Positions 36,701 to 45,449 are shown, numbered from the stretch's first letter. The stretch: 64,000 bases of DNA from Lentisphaerota bacterium (GCA_018676675.1 JABHEG010000311.1:35077-99076); one strand, 5' to 3'. The notes: a model not told the origin generated them from the letters alone. A program made the numbers and translations.

Positions 36701-36900
36701 CCACGCAGGAGGTTCGTGTCACCAAGACCGCCGGCTCCGGTGTATGGCTCTACCTGGTCCTTCTCGACGGCCAGCAGCGCGGTATCCATCTTTCCAGGGC
36801 GCGGCCCGGATGGCTCCGCCGCTTGCCGCAGCATGCATCCGGTCACAAGCAACAGGACGCCTGCCGCCACACACATCAGTATTCCTACATTCCGAATCAC
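33787..36900 (-). CDS. GH86-like agarase/porphyranase-type lipoprotein with discoidin and CBM96-like domains
   Basis: A 1037-residue lipoprotein. The GTG at 36900 is favoured: AGGAGG lies 7 bases upstream and the product begins with a leader ending LLLVTGC (Cys22). Residues 65-190 are an F5/8 type C-like module (WVDASLGLPAVVDKIVVRE). Residues 235-285 resemble a copper-amine-oxidase-N stalk (YVPDVMSFLLQKTGGEAQWD). The catalytic domain (about 350-830) has a clan-A pattern: HQFGNEPDW with candidate acid/base Glu517 and FTEFNYSTG with candidate nucleophile Glu637, spaced and worded as in GH86 beta-agarases and porphyranases; GH39/GH5-type relatives are possible. Residues about 880-1035 look like a DNRLRE/CBM96 domain (HRAFLRLHG, FDVTNF-type ending). 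Probably the main polymer-cutting enzyme of the operon, acting at the cell surface. Confidence 0.72.
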   Translation of the reverse strand: MIRNVGILMCVAAGVLLLVTGCMLRQAAEPSGPRPGKMDTALLAVEKDQVEPYTGAGGLGDTNLLRGRNFHYAHCSDYGPGGFAQCIADGNVDRGWKLRDSDTRGWVDASLGLPAVVDKIVVREAGDRIRAYELKVYDGSEWQLLAAGTTLGSKVFGLEPTPVSAVRIEITTTGGGGIAEIEVYNTANAESAFPDGPSPAVREAFVQERVALLLGSPWALTGQGKELINPREHAIRPLPDSGRYVPDVMSFLLQKTGGEAQWDETARTLTGTCKGQAVNLSIPAETLLSHEQAVETFAKLGKQAGLPCTVYPEFPLLLLFGDSLPEAGRTALMKEVRELLGRGEGVPQIARGTTDPREVQATIKPSTKRIGKTMKWVGARTGEMHEGTNNGAWFSYCRPNAVRTWYGYKMLRHYAKMPDSEITSIDDFERLKEGVRRAPEESNMVLWDELLASDLHKSAEHEFALYRKFGAEVVNETGAKNWPNDWESNFRSWLITYIATYYLAKHYDITVHQFGNEPDWYLKQHTDEVIALRLQLLGDAITCAIEDVNRRCSKQLVPHYAAPVLASDPCSRIARVMMRNLRTDYRGRKLDRDLVQFYNRHRYSGRARQNVSEVNRVQEMMLEESATGKALPQIFTEFNYSTGRNWARPHTTFTNDSPGIIHSIGSVWGQMMAVQHVYGIFLFKLNSDASRWSNTVCQRFFRESDSGPARLNTKWEPGTDIGYVSKNAELLRLFAEGFANEQDLLETNIRCGDMHYQAYTSYNAESETYYLWTVQVNEQTDYTVELDLSGLDVALGAPVVIKEASAAKFGEVVFNGPLPESRKITMTQTRTSVWQISVAKAREAAVRNYRAVADATAKQGKCASENFGQSPTLQVQRHSSSDGNRVSFVRFATDGVPKSSIHRAFLRLHGRRITEYAFDDSYTFRVYGLADDTWQELDLTAENAPGICRSVSATRRGAVTLASPPVGHMSFTNQGGFSEIDVTNFVREHTDNELTFLLIRELKWPGEDTDFAGVELASREAPPDRAPRLQILYPAAN

Positions 36901-37018
36901 AAGCACTCCTCCTGTTTGATCGGCAAAGGTCGGTGCGGTCTCCCCGTTGGCTGGTCTGTTGGCCTGGGCCAGGGCTCCGGCATGCAGCAGCAAGGTGAGC
37001 AGGGGGGGAACAGCTTGT

Positions 37019-38275
37019 TCAACGTGGATCCGCCTTGCTGTCTGATTGCTTCCAGGTTATCCGGCCTTCTTCCTTCTCCAGATCGACCCACACGTCTGCA
37101 TGCTTGAATCTGCGTGTGAACACCCATTTTCCTTCAGACTGGCGTTCGTACGATCCGAGCGGCGGCCCAAGCGGCTTCTTCATTTCCGGGAAGTCGACCA
37201 GCGCACCGGTATTCACGCCCCATCCCCAGCTCAGCATGAAATAGGAGTATGGCTGGGCCCCGACGAGGAAGCAGGCAAGGGGGAAGGTGACACGATTCTT
37301 GGCGATCTCTGCGAGTTCAGCGTGGTTCTTTTCTGCGATCTTGGCCCGACGGTCAGCGGCTTCATACTTTGTGCCCCGGAGATTCACTCCCCACCTGTAG
37401 ACGTTGATCTTGCCGGCATTGGCCACCGCCAGCATCTGATCCCAGTCATCGACGTACTTCTGGAAGTTGTCGCGGTAATGCTGCGGCGCGTAGTGCTCAT
37501 ACATAACGGCGTCGCAGTTCTCAATGAACTCCTGGTTGTGAGCAGCATTGTTACAGAGGAGAATGGTGTCCTTTCCCATCGCCGTACGTGTCAGCTTCTG
37601 CATCTTCACGTGCGCTTTCCCTACCTCCTGCCTCGCCTTCCTCGGTCGCAGCCAAGCCCAACCATGCATCTGGTCCCAGAAAACGCCGTCGGTACCGGTT
37701 TTCCTGACTGCCTTGCCAACGGTGTCGCTCCACCACGTTCGCAGTGCGGGTTTCAGGATGTCGTAGGCGTAGATGCTCCCATTACGGCTGGTGTAGTATT
37801 CGTTCTTCTCCGCATCGAAGATCAGGAGGTCCTCCTTCTCCTGATCAGTCATCTTGTTCTGTTTGGGGGAGAAGTTCTTTGTGTATGTCGTGAAAGCGTA
37901 TGGAATGGCCCCGTTGAAGTAGAACAGGACTTTGATATCCGGGTTTATCGCCTTGAAGCGAGTGGTCTCATGCTTGGCGCCCAGTTCCGCGGCGCCTAGA
38001 TCACTCTTCCCATGCTGCTTCTCAATGCAGATGAAATTCGACAATGCGGCAATGCGCTTGACGTCGTCATCCGTCAACAGGTGGTTGTCCCCGAACATCT
38101 TGTATTCCTGCACCGTATCCCAGTTCCATTCCGGGTACGCGTTCTCCGGGACGAAGGCGGTGCCGTCGCTGGTTGTGTAGGTTGGAACAGGAGTCGCATC
38201 GTTCCGCGCAAGCGTCGTCATACAGCCTCCAACAGCTATCGAGAGTGCAATGAGTGTGATCGCTCTTCTTAGCAT
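37019..38275 (-). CDS. Putative glycoside hydrolase lipoprotein (GHL10/15-like)
   Basis: A 418-residue lipoprotein. The ATG at 38275 starts a leader ending SIAVGGC (Cys18); the longer frame from 38338 would bury it. The body looks like a TIM-barrel hypothetical glycosidase: FICIEKQHGK, NPDIKVLFYFNGAIPYAF, a WWSDTVGKAV helix, TGTDGVFWDQMHGWAW with candidate acidic residue(s) at a strand end, and CDAVMYEHYAP. These fit PF14885/GHL15-type proteins, for which activity has not been shown. It is 118 bases upstream of the GH86-like gene and 102 bases downstream of the discoidin sulfatase, so it is probably cotranscribed. The exact substrate is unknown. Confidence 0.7.
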   Translation of the reverse strand: MLRRAITLIALSIAVGGCMTTLARNDATPVPTYTTSDGTAFVPENAYPEWNWDTVQEYKMFGDNHLLTDDDVKRIAALSNFICIEKQHGKSDLGAAELGAKHETTRFKAINPDIKVLFYFNGAIPYAFTTYTKNFSPKQNKMTDQEKEDLLIFDAEKNEYYTSRNGSIYAYDILKPALRTWWSDTVGKAVRKTGTDGVFWDQMHGWAWLRPRKARQEVGKAHVKMQKLTRTAMGKDTILLCNNAAHNQEFIENCDAVMYEHYAPQHYRDNFQKYVDDWDQMLAVANAGKINVYRWGVNLRGTKYEAADRRAKIAEKNHAELAEIAKNRVTFPLACFLVGAQPYSYFMLSWGWGVNTGALVDFPEMKKPLGPPLGSYERQSEGKWVFTRRFKHADVWVDLEKEEGRITWKQSDSKADPR

Positions 38276-38377
38276 TATCGCATTTCTCTCCAACGTTATC
38301 TTGCCATTGGGCGTGCCGACGTGCAGCTCCAAAGCCAAGTGCCAAGCTGTCGAAGCCAGAGCACACCTCTGATCTCT

Positions 38378-41092
38378 CTACTGTACCTGACAATGCAGGA
38401 ACTCAATCTCGGCAATCTGTACGGAATTGGCGGCTTCTCGATCTCTGACCGCAGTGATGCTCAATCGGAACATCCGGTAGGGCGTCTTGTCCTTGACGGT
38501 GAAGCTGCGCTTCTCATTGCGCTTCGACCACACCTCACCGGCTCTGCTGTCCAGGGCGGTCCACGTTTTGCCGTCATTGGAGCCAAGCAGTTCCCAGTCT
38601 TTGGGATCCCGTGGCGGCGCATCCTTGGCCGACGTAATGGTGTAGGCCGAGATCGCGGTGAGAACGCCATGATCGTGCTGGATCCAGCTCCCCGTGGGAG
38701 AGAAGTCCAGCCATTTGGTCTTGATCTTGCCGTCGAAAGCTCTCGCAGCGGTTTCACGTGGTGCATTCTCGCCTCTGGCCGTGATACGGGCAGTGACGTC
38801 CTGCCGGTCTCGACTCGACCACTTTTCCGTCACGAACAGGTTCAGAACGGAGAGCTTTGCTTCCGGGACATCGAGGGCGCGAATCTCGTGTCGCAGGTTG
38901 CGCATGGCTGGCGCGTAGCTCTTCTCGTCGACCGGTGTCTTGACCACGGATTCCGCGATCTGAATCGCCGCTGCCAGGGCGCCGGTGCTTTGGCCGGTCT
39001 TCGTCGCCGCCTGCTCGGCTGACTTGGCGGCGTTGATCAGGGAGATCAGGCCGGGGCGCCAGGCATATGTGTCTTTCGGGGTCTTGGCGATGGTGAAACG
39101 CCGATCTCCGCCGGGACCGACGTAGGGCGGCGTCTCTTTGGATTTGACCAGGAACCCATTCTCGTCCCGCAGACAGAAGATCCCGTGCGTCATCCCGGGG
39201 GGGGCGGTGGCCGTTGCGATTCCGTTGCCCACCGTCGCGGGTACGCTGAACCACTCTTCGTAGCTCGGGTTGTCGCGCAGCAGATCCGACCCGTTGGTGG
39301 TGTAAACCAGTATGCCTTTGACTACGTTTGACTTGTCTGCGCCCGTCTCGAACTGCACCAGCACTTGGTTGGCGGTGCTGGAGCGCTTGGTCACGGCGGG
39401 GACTTTGTCCGCACCGGGGAGCGCCCTTTCGGCGGGAACGGGCTTCGGGTTCTTGTAGGGCAGCTGGGCATCGAACGTATCGAACCAGGCGTTCAAGTCG
39501 GCGAGCAGTTCGTCCCGCTTCTCGGGGTGGGTATCAGCCAGGTTCCGGGACTCACCCGGATCATTGACACTGCCGTCGTCGTTGTACATGCGAAAGAGCT
39601 CGATGGGCGGTTTGTTCGCATGTTCAGGCGCGTGGTTCAGCACCAATTTCCAGCCCCCTTTTCGGACAGCGCTCGCGGAGCAATCGCCGACCGGCAGCGT
39701 GAAGAAGAGCGTATCGCGGACCGTGCCGTCGGGGAATCTGGCTTCTTCCTGTTCCCCCTTGATGATCGGCAGAATGTTGCAACCGTCGAGCTCCAGATCG
39801 GCAGCGGGTTTCGCACCGGCCATGGCCATGAAGGTGGGGAACATGTCGATCAGGTTGATCGGCGTGTCGTTGGCGCTGCCTGCCGTAATCCCGGGGCCCT
39901 GGATAATGACCGGGACGCGAATGCCGCCCTCGTAGACGGTCGACTTTCCTTCGCGCAGCGGCGAATTGTCGGCGACGCGTTCCCGCGACGCGAAGTTGCC
40001 CTCGGCCCCGCCATTGTCCGAGCTGACGATCAGGTACGTGTTGTCGATGAGCTTGTGCCCCGGATTGCGCGGGTCGTCGGTCCTTTCCAGGAAGGTGAGG
40101 ACTTTGCCGACGCCCCAGTCGAGGCCGTCGATCATCGCTGCGTAGTACGGATTCACTTGTCCCCATCTCTTGTCCGTGATCTTCTCCGGATCGGTCGGAA
40201 ACGGCACGCCCATCTTCTTGCAGTAATGTTCCAGGCGCTTGCGGTCACGGGTGCTGATGGGGCCGTGGACCAGTGACGGACAGAGGTTCAGGAAGAACGG
40301 CTTGTTTTGGTCCTTGGCTTTGTCCAGCCAGCGCACAGCCAAGTCGGTCACGCCGTCCAGCGGCCGGTCATCGTCACTCGGGTCCGTGCGGAAGGGATCA
40401 TCGGGAGCAGATGTGGCAAAGCCTTGGTGACGGGGTCGCAACGGCAGCCAGATCCCGTTCCAGTACTGTTGCTTGTGCTTTCTGTTGGGATCCCACACAT
40501 CCGGGTCGTTGTAGTCCTTGCTGCCGGCAGCCCAGCTGAAGTCAAAGCCGTACTGCATCGGCCCGGGGTAGCCGCTGCTGCGACCGCCGATGTGCCACTT
40601 CTTGATGTGCCCCGTCAGGTAGCCGGCCTTCTGCAATTCCCTGGCAATCGTCGGCGTGCCGAGATCCAGGCGCATGGGGTAGAACCCGTCGATGTATTGG
40701 AACCTGGACTGGAACGGGGTCGGCGGCATGCTGCCATTCACATGCAGGACCCCCGTGTGGGGCGTATACTGGCCGGCCATGTAGGCCGCGCGCGACGGCG
40801 CACAGGTCGCGGATGGTGAGTAGGCTTGCATGAAGCGTATCCCGTTTTGGGCAATCCGGTCCATGTTCGGCGTTTCGTAGATTGCCTCCTTGCCGTGCAC
40901 GGCGCGGTAATACGCCGCCATGTCCTGCCACCCCAGGTCGTCGGTCAAGATGTGCACGATATTGGGCTTGCCGGACGTGGCTTTAGCGACGTCTGGTCTC
41001 GGCGCGGCGCGCGCAACGGTGCAAACACCGAACAAGGCCAGGGCCACCGTCGTGGCAGCGATCATCAGTTGTTTCTGCATTCTCTCTCTCAT
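38378..41092 (-). CDS. Secreted sulfatase with C-terminal discoidin-like domain
   Basis: A 904-residue secreted sulfatase. The ATG at 41092 is preferred (AGGGAG 6 bases upstream, signal peptide to residue 29 ARA); the open frame extends 95 codons further upstream only by reading a sulfatase fragment. Key residues: HILTDDLGWQD metal site, Cys97 in CAPSR (formylglycine precursor), GHIKKWHIGG, SSDNGG, and the closing ELFRMYNDDGSVNDPGE segment. Residues about 540-660 are a beta-sandwich linker, and about 780-904 a discoidin-like fold (WIQHDHGVLTAISAYTI, WELLGSNDGKTWTALDS, FRLSITAVRD). The extra binding modules suggest action on an insoluble or surface-bound sulfated polysaccharide. It belongs to the gene series running down from 45315. 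Confidence 0.88.
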   Translation of the reverse strand: MRERMQKQLMIAATTVALALFGVCTVARAAPRPDVAKATSGKPNIVHILTDDLGWQDMAAYYRAVHGKEAIYETPNMDRIAQNGIRFMQAYSPSATCAPSRAAYMAGQYTPHTGVLHVNGSMPPTPFQSRFQYIDGFYPMRLDLGTPTIARELQKAGYLTGHIKKWHIGGRSSGYPGPMQYGFDFSWAAGSKDYNDPDVWDPNRKHKQQYWNGIWLPLRPRHQGFATSAPDDPFRTDPSDDDRPLDGVTDLAVRWLDKAKDQNKPFFLNLCPSLVHGPISTRDRKRLEHYCKKMGVPFPTDPEKITDKRWGQVNPYYAAMIDGLDWGVGKVLTFLERTDDPRNPGHKLIDNTYLIVSSDNGGAEGNFASRERVADNSPLREGKSTVYEGGIRVPVIIQGPGITAGSANDTPINLIDMFPTFMAMAGAKPAADLELDGCNILPIIKGEQEEARFPDGTVRDTLFFTLPVGDCSASAVRKGGWKLVLNHAPEHANKPPIELFRMYNDDGSVNDPGESRNLADTHPEKRDELLADLNAWFDTFDAQLPYKNPKPVPAERALPGADKVPAVTKRSSTANQVLVQFETGADKSNVVKGILVYTTNGSDLLRDNPSYEEWFSVPATVGNGIATATAPPGMTHGIFCLRDENGFLVKSKETPPYVGPGGDRRFTIAKTPKDTYAWRPGLISLINAAKSAEQAATKTGQSTGALAAAIQIAESVVKTPVDEKSYAPAMRNLRHEIRALDVPEAKLSVLNLFVTEKWSSRDRQDVTARITARGENAPRETAARAFDGKIKTKWLDFSPTGSWIQHDHGVLTAISAYTITSAKDAPPRDPKDWELLGSNDGKTWTALDSRAGEVWSKRNEKRSFTVKDKTPYRMFRLSITAVRDREAANSVQIAEIEFLHCQVQ

Positions 41093-41377
41093 CAATCGCT
41101 CCCTTGCCGTTTGAGACGTTCTCGCTCTCGCGTTTTTCAGCAACTTAGCGTAGGCAGGATTCCTGACCAGGTTCTTGTACTGGTGCGGGTCCTTAGCCAT
41201 GTCGTAGAGTTCCTCGCCTTTGCCGGAGTAGTTCATGTAATGCCAGGTTGCCTTGCGCATGGCTCCGCCCGGCTTGCGGGTATTCAGCGACAGCGCCGTG
41301 TCGCGCGCCGTTGCCTGCGGATTGCGCGGGATCGGCCCCAGGCTCTTACCGTGCAGTTCCTTCCCCGACGGGGGCAC
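41093..41377 (-). pseudogene. In-frame C-terminal fragment of another sulfatase
   Basis: Starting from a GTG at 41377, this stretch reads as the last quarter of an iduronate-sulfatase-like protein: ELHGKSLGPI, ATARDTALSLNT, MRKATWHYMNYSGKGEELYD and DPHQYKNLVRNPAY. The catalytic part is missing. No stop separates it from the following intact sulfatase, so gene callers will give a 999-residue chimera. The start site and signal peptide of the real gene lie inside this frame at 41092. The upstream sulfatase ends at 41405, only 27 bases before this fragment, so a large deletion within a tandem sulfatase pair is the simplest explanation. Confidence 0.8.
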
Positions 41378-41404
41378 CCCGTTTCCAGCCTTTCGGGACG
41401 TTGA

Positions 41405-43882
41405 TCACCGCATCCTCTGTGCCACCTGGATTTCGCCTCCATCGACCGTGCCGTCAGAGTTGGTGTCACGCCGTTCGAAGTGCGACGCATAGATCGCCAG
41501 GTACTCTTTCGATGTGATCGTGCCGTCCGCATTGGCATCGACGTGCTCAAAAACCACCGCCGGCTTGTACTCACCCGGCTTGAGCAGTCCGTCCTGATCC
41601 GCATCCTGCTTGGCAAACTGCTTCATCCAGTATCTGTCATACTCTCCACGGGTGGTTTCACCGTTCCGCTTCACCTCCTTGTCCATCATCTTGAACAGAT
41701 AAGTCCAGCACGGGGTCCGCGTATTCAGTTCAGGATTCCCCGGCTTCAAGCCGAGGGATCGGACGATGGCGGGCGTAATCACTCGAAGCGTCCCTGCCCG
41801 GACGGGATGGATCCCATCCGGGACGTAGCCCAGAAAGCGCCCCGGATCTTCGTTGAGGAGCTCTTTCCAGACCGGATGATGGTCGATCAGTTGGAAGCCC
41901 CGGTCGTTGGCCACATCGCGGTACATTTGGTAGTACGCGGCAAGATCGGGACGGCGATTCCTGTGATGCCCCACCGCCGGGTTCATGGTCATGAGGATGA
42001 TCTCGCAGTTTGGCCGGGCCGTCAGCAGCCGGTTAACCATGTCTTCCAGGTTCTCCCGCGCCCGCTGGATGCTCACCTTGCGACCGGCCACCGCATCGTT
42101 TATCGCGAACTCGATGAACACGGTATCGGGCTTCTTCGCGATGACCCTCTCATCAAACGACTTTCTACCCCAGGCCGAGTTGCTCCCTCCCTGAGCGCCG
42201 TTGATGAGCGTTGCCTGCCCGGGATAGTGCTGTTCGAGAACCGCACGTAGCTGATCCGGCCAGGCGCCGACCCTCGTCAGGCTGGTGCCGTAGGTGACAA
42301 CAGTCTGTTTCCTGCCGGCACTGAGATTGGCGACGAGCCTATTCGTCCTGACGCCGGTCTGAGCTTGGTCCGATCGATTGTTGGCCGTCTCCCCCCCCAT
42401 CAGCTTCGGAGCCTCAACGGGGTCGTCCACTTCCTTGATGAGCTTGCGCAGTTCCTCCTTTAGGCTGTCTCTGATCTCTTTGTGCCCGGGATGGTCGTGG
42501 AGGTTGCTCATTTCCTCGGGGTCGGCCTTTAGGTCGAACAGCTCCCATTGGTAAGGCTCAGCCATGCCAGGGTAGTGGATGAGCTTGTGGGTCGAGGTGC
42601 GCACGCCGATCATCTCAGGCAGCCGCTCACCGTGACTGTAGAAATGGTAATAGGAGGCGTCACGGACCTTTTGCGCTTTGCCCTCCAGGATGGGCTTCAG
42701 GGAATGCCCCTGCATATCGTTGGGAACCGGCAACCCGGCGACGTCCAGCAGCGTCGGCGCGAGATCGACATGATTGACCATGGAGTCGTGCACGGTTCCG
42801 GCCCTGACCACGCCGGGGTAGCGTACGAGCAGCGGCTGGTGCAGCGGCCCTTCGTACATCCACTGCTTGTTGTAGAAGCCGTGTTCGCCGAGCGAGAAGC
42901 CCTGGTCCGAGGTGTAGATCACGAGCGTGTTCTCTGCGAGTCCGCTCGCATCAAGGTAATCGAGGACTCTGGCGACGTTGTCGTCCACAGACTTCACCAG
43001 CCGGTAGTAGCCCTTGATGTAATCCTGGTAGATGCCCTTTGTCAGCTCGTCGCGGGTGATCTGCGGACTCTCTCTTTCCAGTTTCTGGCGCATCTTCCGG
43101 AAGGCCGGTCCCAACACAAGGCGGTTGGATGTCATCTTGTCCTGGATGGCTTCAGGGGTGCGACCCTTGTAGTCATCCAGCAGCGTGGCCGGCTCGGGAA
43201 TGTCCACATCCTCGAGGAAGTCCTCGTACTTCTTCGGCGGATGATATGGCTGGTGAGGCGGTTTTGGGTGCAGCAGCAAACAGAACGGTTTGTCGGGATC
43301 CCGTTTGTCCTTCAGCCAGGTGAGTGCCTCGGACGTGATCACGTCGTTGTTGTAGCCCTTGAGTTTCCTGCCCCCCCGCAGATACGTCTTGCGGGTGTTC
43401 CTCCCCCAGACGATCCACCCATGCTGCGGTTCGAAAACCGTGGGATTGACCACCATGCCCTGCATCTTCATCACGCAATAATGGTCGAATCCAGTCGGCC
43501 GGGAAAGCAGATGCCATTTGCCGAACAGGGACGTCTCGTAGCCGGCCGCCCGCAGCAGCTTGGGAAACGTCTGTTGTGAGCCGTCGAATTCCTGGTTGAG
43601 GCGGGTCACACCGTTCTTGTGCGAGTACTTCCCGGTCAACACAGCGGCTCTGGAAGGCGTACAGAAGGAGTTCGGGGTGAGCGCATGCTCAAACCGCATT
43701 CCCTCCTTGGCGATCCGGTCCAAAGCCGGGGTCTTGATATCCGTGTTCCCGTAACAACCGATGGCCTTTTTCGCGTGGTCGTCGGAGAGGATGAGTAGGA
43801 TGTTCGGCTTTGTCGCGGCTGCCTCAGCAACAACGCCGAGGTTAAGCGCCAACACCACAACCAACGAAAGTGTCTTTGTCAT
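41405..43882 (-). CDS. Secreted sulfatase-SGNH hydrolase fusion with C-terminal EF-hands
   Basis: An 825-residue secreted protein from ATG 43882, 14 bases after the preceding gene, with only a weak ribosome site. Signal peptide about 1-22. Residues 24-500 are a type I sulfatase: LILSDDHAKKAIG, Cys74 in CTPSR, GKWHLL, TSDQGFSLGEHG, ELFDLKADPEEMSNL. Residues about 540-720 are an SGNH esterase in which the usual GDSL serine block reads TYGTSLT, with AINDA and PDGIHPVRAG giving the oxyanion and Asp/His parts. Residues about 755-825 carry three EF-hand loops (DADQDGLLKPGE, DANADGTITSKE, DTNSDGTVDGGE) that probably bind calcium. Same plan as 21229-23826. The likely role is joint removal of sulfate and acyl groups. 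The changed GDSL block should be checked for activity. Confidence 0.88.
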   Translation of the reverse strand: MTKTLSLVVVLALNLGVVAEAAATKPNILLILSDDHAKKAIGCYGNTDIKTPALDRIAKEGMRFEHALTPNSFCTPSRAAVLTGKYSHKNGVTRLNQEFDGSQQTFPKLLRAAGYETSLFGKWHLLSRPTGFDHYCVMKMQGMVVNPTVFEPQHGWIVWGRNTRKTYLRGGRKLKGYNNDVITSEALTWLKDKRDPDKPFCLLLHPKPPHQPYHPPKKYEDFLEDVDIPEPATLLDDYKGRTPEAIQDKMTSNRLVLGPAFRKMRQKLERESPQITRDELTKGIYQDYIKGYYRLVKSVDDNVARVLDYLDASGLAENTLVIYTSDQGFSLGEHGFYNKQWMYEGPLHQPLLVRYPGVVRAGTVHDSMVNHVDLAPTLLDVAGLPVPNDMQGHSLKPILEGKAQKVRDASYYHFYSHGERLPEMIGVRTSTHKLIHYPGMAEPYQWELFDLKADPEEMSNLHDHPGHKEIRDSLKEELRKLIKEVDDPVEAPKLMGGETANNRSDQAQTGVRTNRLVANLSAGRKQTVVTYGTSLTRVGAWPDQLRAVLEQHYPGQATLINGAQGGSNSAWGRKSFDERVIAKKPDTVFIEFAINDAVAGRKVSIQRARENLEDMVNRLLTARPNCEIILMTMNPAVGHHRNRRPDLAAYYQMYRDVANDRGFQLIDHHPVWKELLNEDPGRFLGYVPDGIHPVRAGTLRVITPAIVRSLGLKPGNPELNTRTPCWTYLFKMMDKEVKRNGETTRGEYDRYWMKQFAKQDADQDGLLKPGEYKPAVVFEHVDANADGTITSKEYLAIYASHFERRDTNSDGTVDGGEIQVAQRMR

Positions 43883-43896
43883 TTCGCGTGCTTTCT

Positions 43897-45315
43897 CTAC
43901 TTGAGTTTGCGGCTCGAAACAAAGTCCTTGTATGCCCGGAAAAGACGCTGAGTGCGTTCCGCGTGCGCGTCCGACACATCGTTCCGCTCGGCGAGGTCAT
44001 CCGCCAGGTTGTACAGCCCGAACCTGGGCAGCCCGATGGTGGCCGCGTCTTCGTGCCTTCTGTCCGCAATCAGTTTCCAGTCGCCTTCACGAATCGCGTG
44101 CCGCCCGTTGATCATGGCCGGACGTTGGTGCTTCTTCGATGGGGCCAGAAGCACAGGCAGGAAACTGAAACTGTCTTCCGCGCTGCCCGGGTACGCTTTG
44201 GTCGGGTCGACACCCAGCAGCTCGGCGAAGGTGGCAAAGAGATCGGTGAAATTGACGGTGGCGTCCGATCGGTTGCCAGCGGGAATTCGACCGGGCCATT
44301 TGGCGATGAACGGGACGCGATGCCCGCCTTCCCATGCATCCGACTTCCTTCCCCGCAATGGCCCCGAAGAGGCATGTCCGAACGCGTCCATGGCCTTAAC
44401 AGCCCAGGGCCCGGCTCCGTTGTCACTGGTGAAGATCAGGAGCGTGTTCCTGTCGAGCCCGGTTTCTTTCAGAGCACTGTTGATTTGCCCGACCACATCG
44501 TCCAGTTGCATGACAAAATCGCCGTAGAGCCCCAACCCGCTCTTTCCCCTGAATGCCCTGATAGGCACCCAAGGCTGATGGGGAACTGGCGATGCGTAGT
44601 AGAGAAACAGAGGCCTGGGGTCTTTCGACGCGGCATGCTCTCGGAGGATCTCAATCGCCTCCCGGCAGAATGACGGGCTCACTTCCTCCGGCACGAAACC
44701 CGGCGCTGCCGTGACGTTTACCCTTGTCGTTTTCTCTCCGCGGACCTTCTCCACGGTTGTTCTCTCAGTGGGAAGAGCCTCCACTTTTCGGCCTCGGATG
44801 TAGCACAACGGCGATGAGCCGGGAGAAGAGGGAATTCCGTAGAACGAATCAAAACCGCGGTCCACGGGGCCGCCTTTGAGCGGCTTGGCGAGATCGTAGG
44901 TCGGCTTCCTACTCGACTTGTCCATCTCAAAGCCAAGATGCCATTTGCCGATCATCTTCGTGATGTAGCCTTGGTCCTTCAGCAGGGAAGCGATCGTGGT
45001 CTCGTCTTCGGCGATGATCGGATTCCCCTTGCTCAGCAACGTGTTCAGGACGCCGGTCCGCGCCGGATTGACCCCGGTCAGCAACCCGTATCGCGACGGC
45101 GTGCAGGTGCTGGCAGCCGAGTGCGCATCCGAAAGAAGCAGTCCCTCCCTGGCGAGTTGATCGATGTGGGGGGTCTTGATCTTGGACTCTGAGGTGCAGG
45201 CTCCGCAATCCCCATAGCCCATATCATCGGCGAGAATCACGACGATGTTCGGCTGGTCTGCATATGCGGTCAGCGCCGCCAACAGACCAACCGCCAACAA
45301 CAGTCCTCTCTTCAT
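43897..45315 (-). CDS. Secreted sulfatase (arylsulfatase A-like)
   Basis: A 472-residue secreted sulfatase of plain one-domain build. The ATG at 45315 has GGAG 7 bases upstream and begins a signal peptide (LLLAVGLLAALTAYA); the upstream ATG at 45333 is less likely. Motifs: VILADDMGYGDCG (two Asp metal ligands), Cys71 in CTPSR (converted to formylglycine), GKWHLGF, TSDNGAGPW, and FGLYNLADDLAERND at the C-terminus. It would hydrolyse sulfate esters in the periplasm or outside. It is the first gene of the long minus-strand series and faces the AraC-type regulator across 134 bases, so it is probably the promoter-proximal, regulated gene of the locus. An anaerobic or FGE-type maturation enzyme is not in the window. 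Confidence 0.9.
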   Translation of the reverse strand: MKRGLLLAVGLLAALTAYADQPNIVVILADDMGYGDCGACTSESKIKTPHIDQLAREGLLLSDAHSAASTCTPSRYGLLTGVNPARTGVLNTLLSKGNPIIAEDETTIASLLKDQGYITKMIGKWHLGFEMDKSSRKPTYDLAKPLKGGPVDRGFDSFYGIPSSPGSSPLCYIRGRKVEALPTERTTVEKVRGEKTTRVNVTAAPGFVPEEVSPSFCREAIEILREHAASKDPRPLFLYYASPVPHQPWVPIRAFRGKSGLGLYGDFVMQLDDVVGQINSALKETGLDRNTLLIFTSDNGAGPWAVKAMDAFGHASSGPLRGRKSDAWEGGHRVPFIAKWPGRIPAGNRSDATVNFTDLFATFAELLGVDPTKAYPGSAEDSFSFLPVLLAPSKKHQRPAMINGRHAIREGDWKLIADRRHEDAATIGLPRFGLYNLADDLAERNDVSDAHAERTQRLFRAYKDFVSSRKLK

Positions 45316-45365
45316 GGCACTTCTCCAGGTCACAGCTGTTCCGCATGGCCATCGGCCTCTTTAAC

Positions 45366-45394
45366 AGAATACCGCCATCCCAGCGTTTGCTAAA
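45366..45394 (-). promoter_or_regulatory. Candidate sigma70-type promoter for the sulfatase operon
   Basis: Read on the minus strand, TTTAGC (45389-45394) and TATTCT (45366-45371) are 17 bases apart and lie about 50 bases before the sulfatase start, in the space shared with the divergent AraC gene. The hexamers match the consensus only in part (-10 four of six). It is a position-based guess. Confidence 0.3.
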
Positions 45395-45449
45395 TGGCAG
45401 GACGCGCCGCATCTTGTGTAGGTTTTGGCCACGCGAGGAGAGCGACCTC

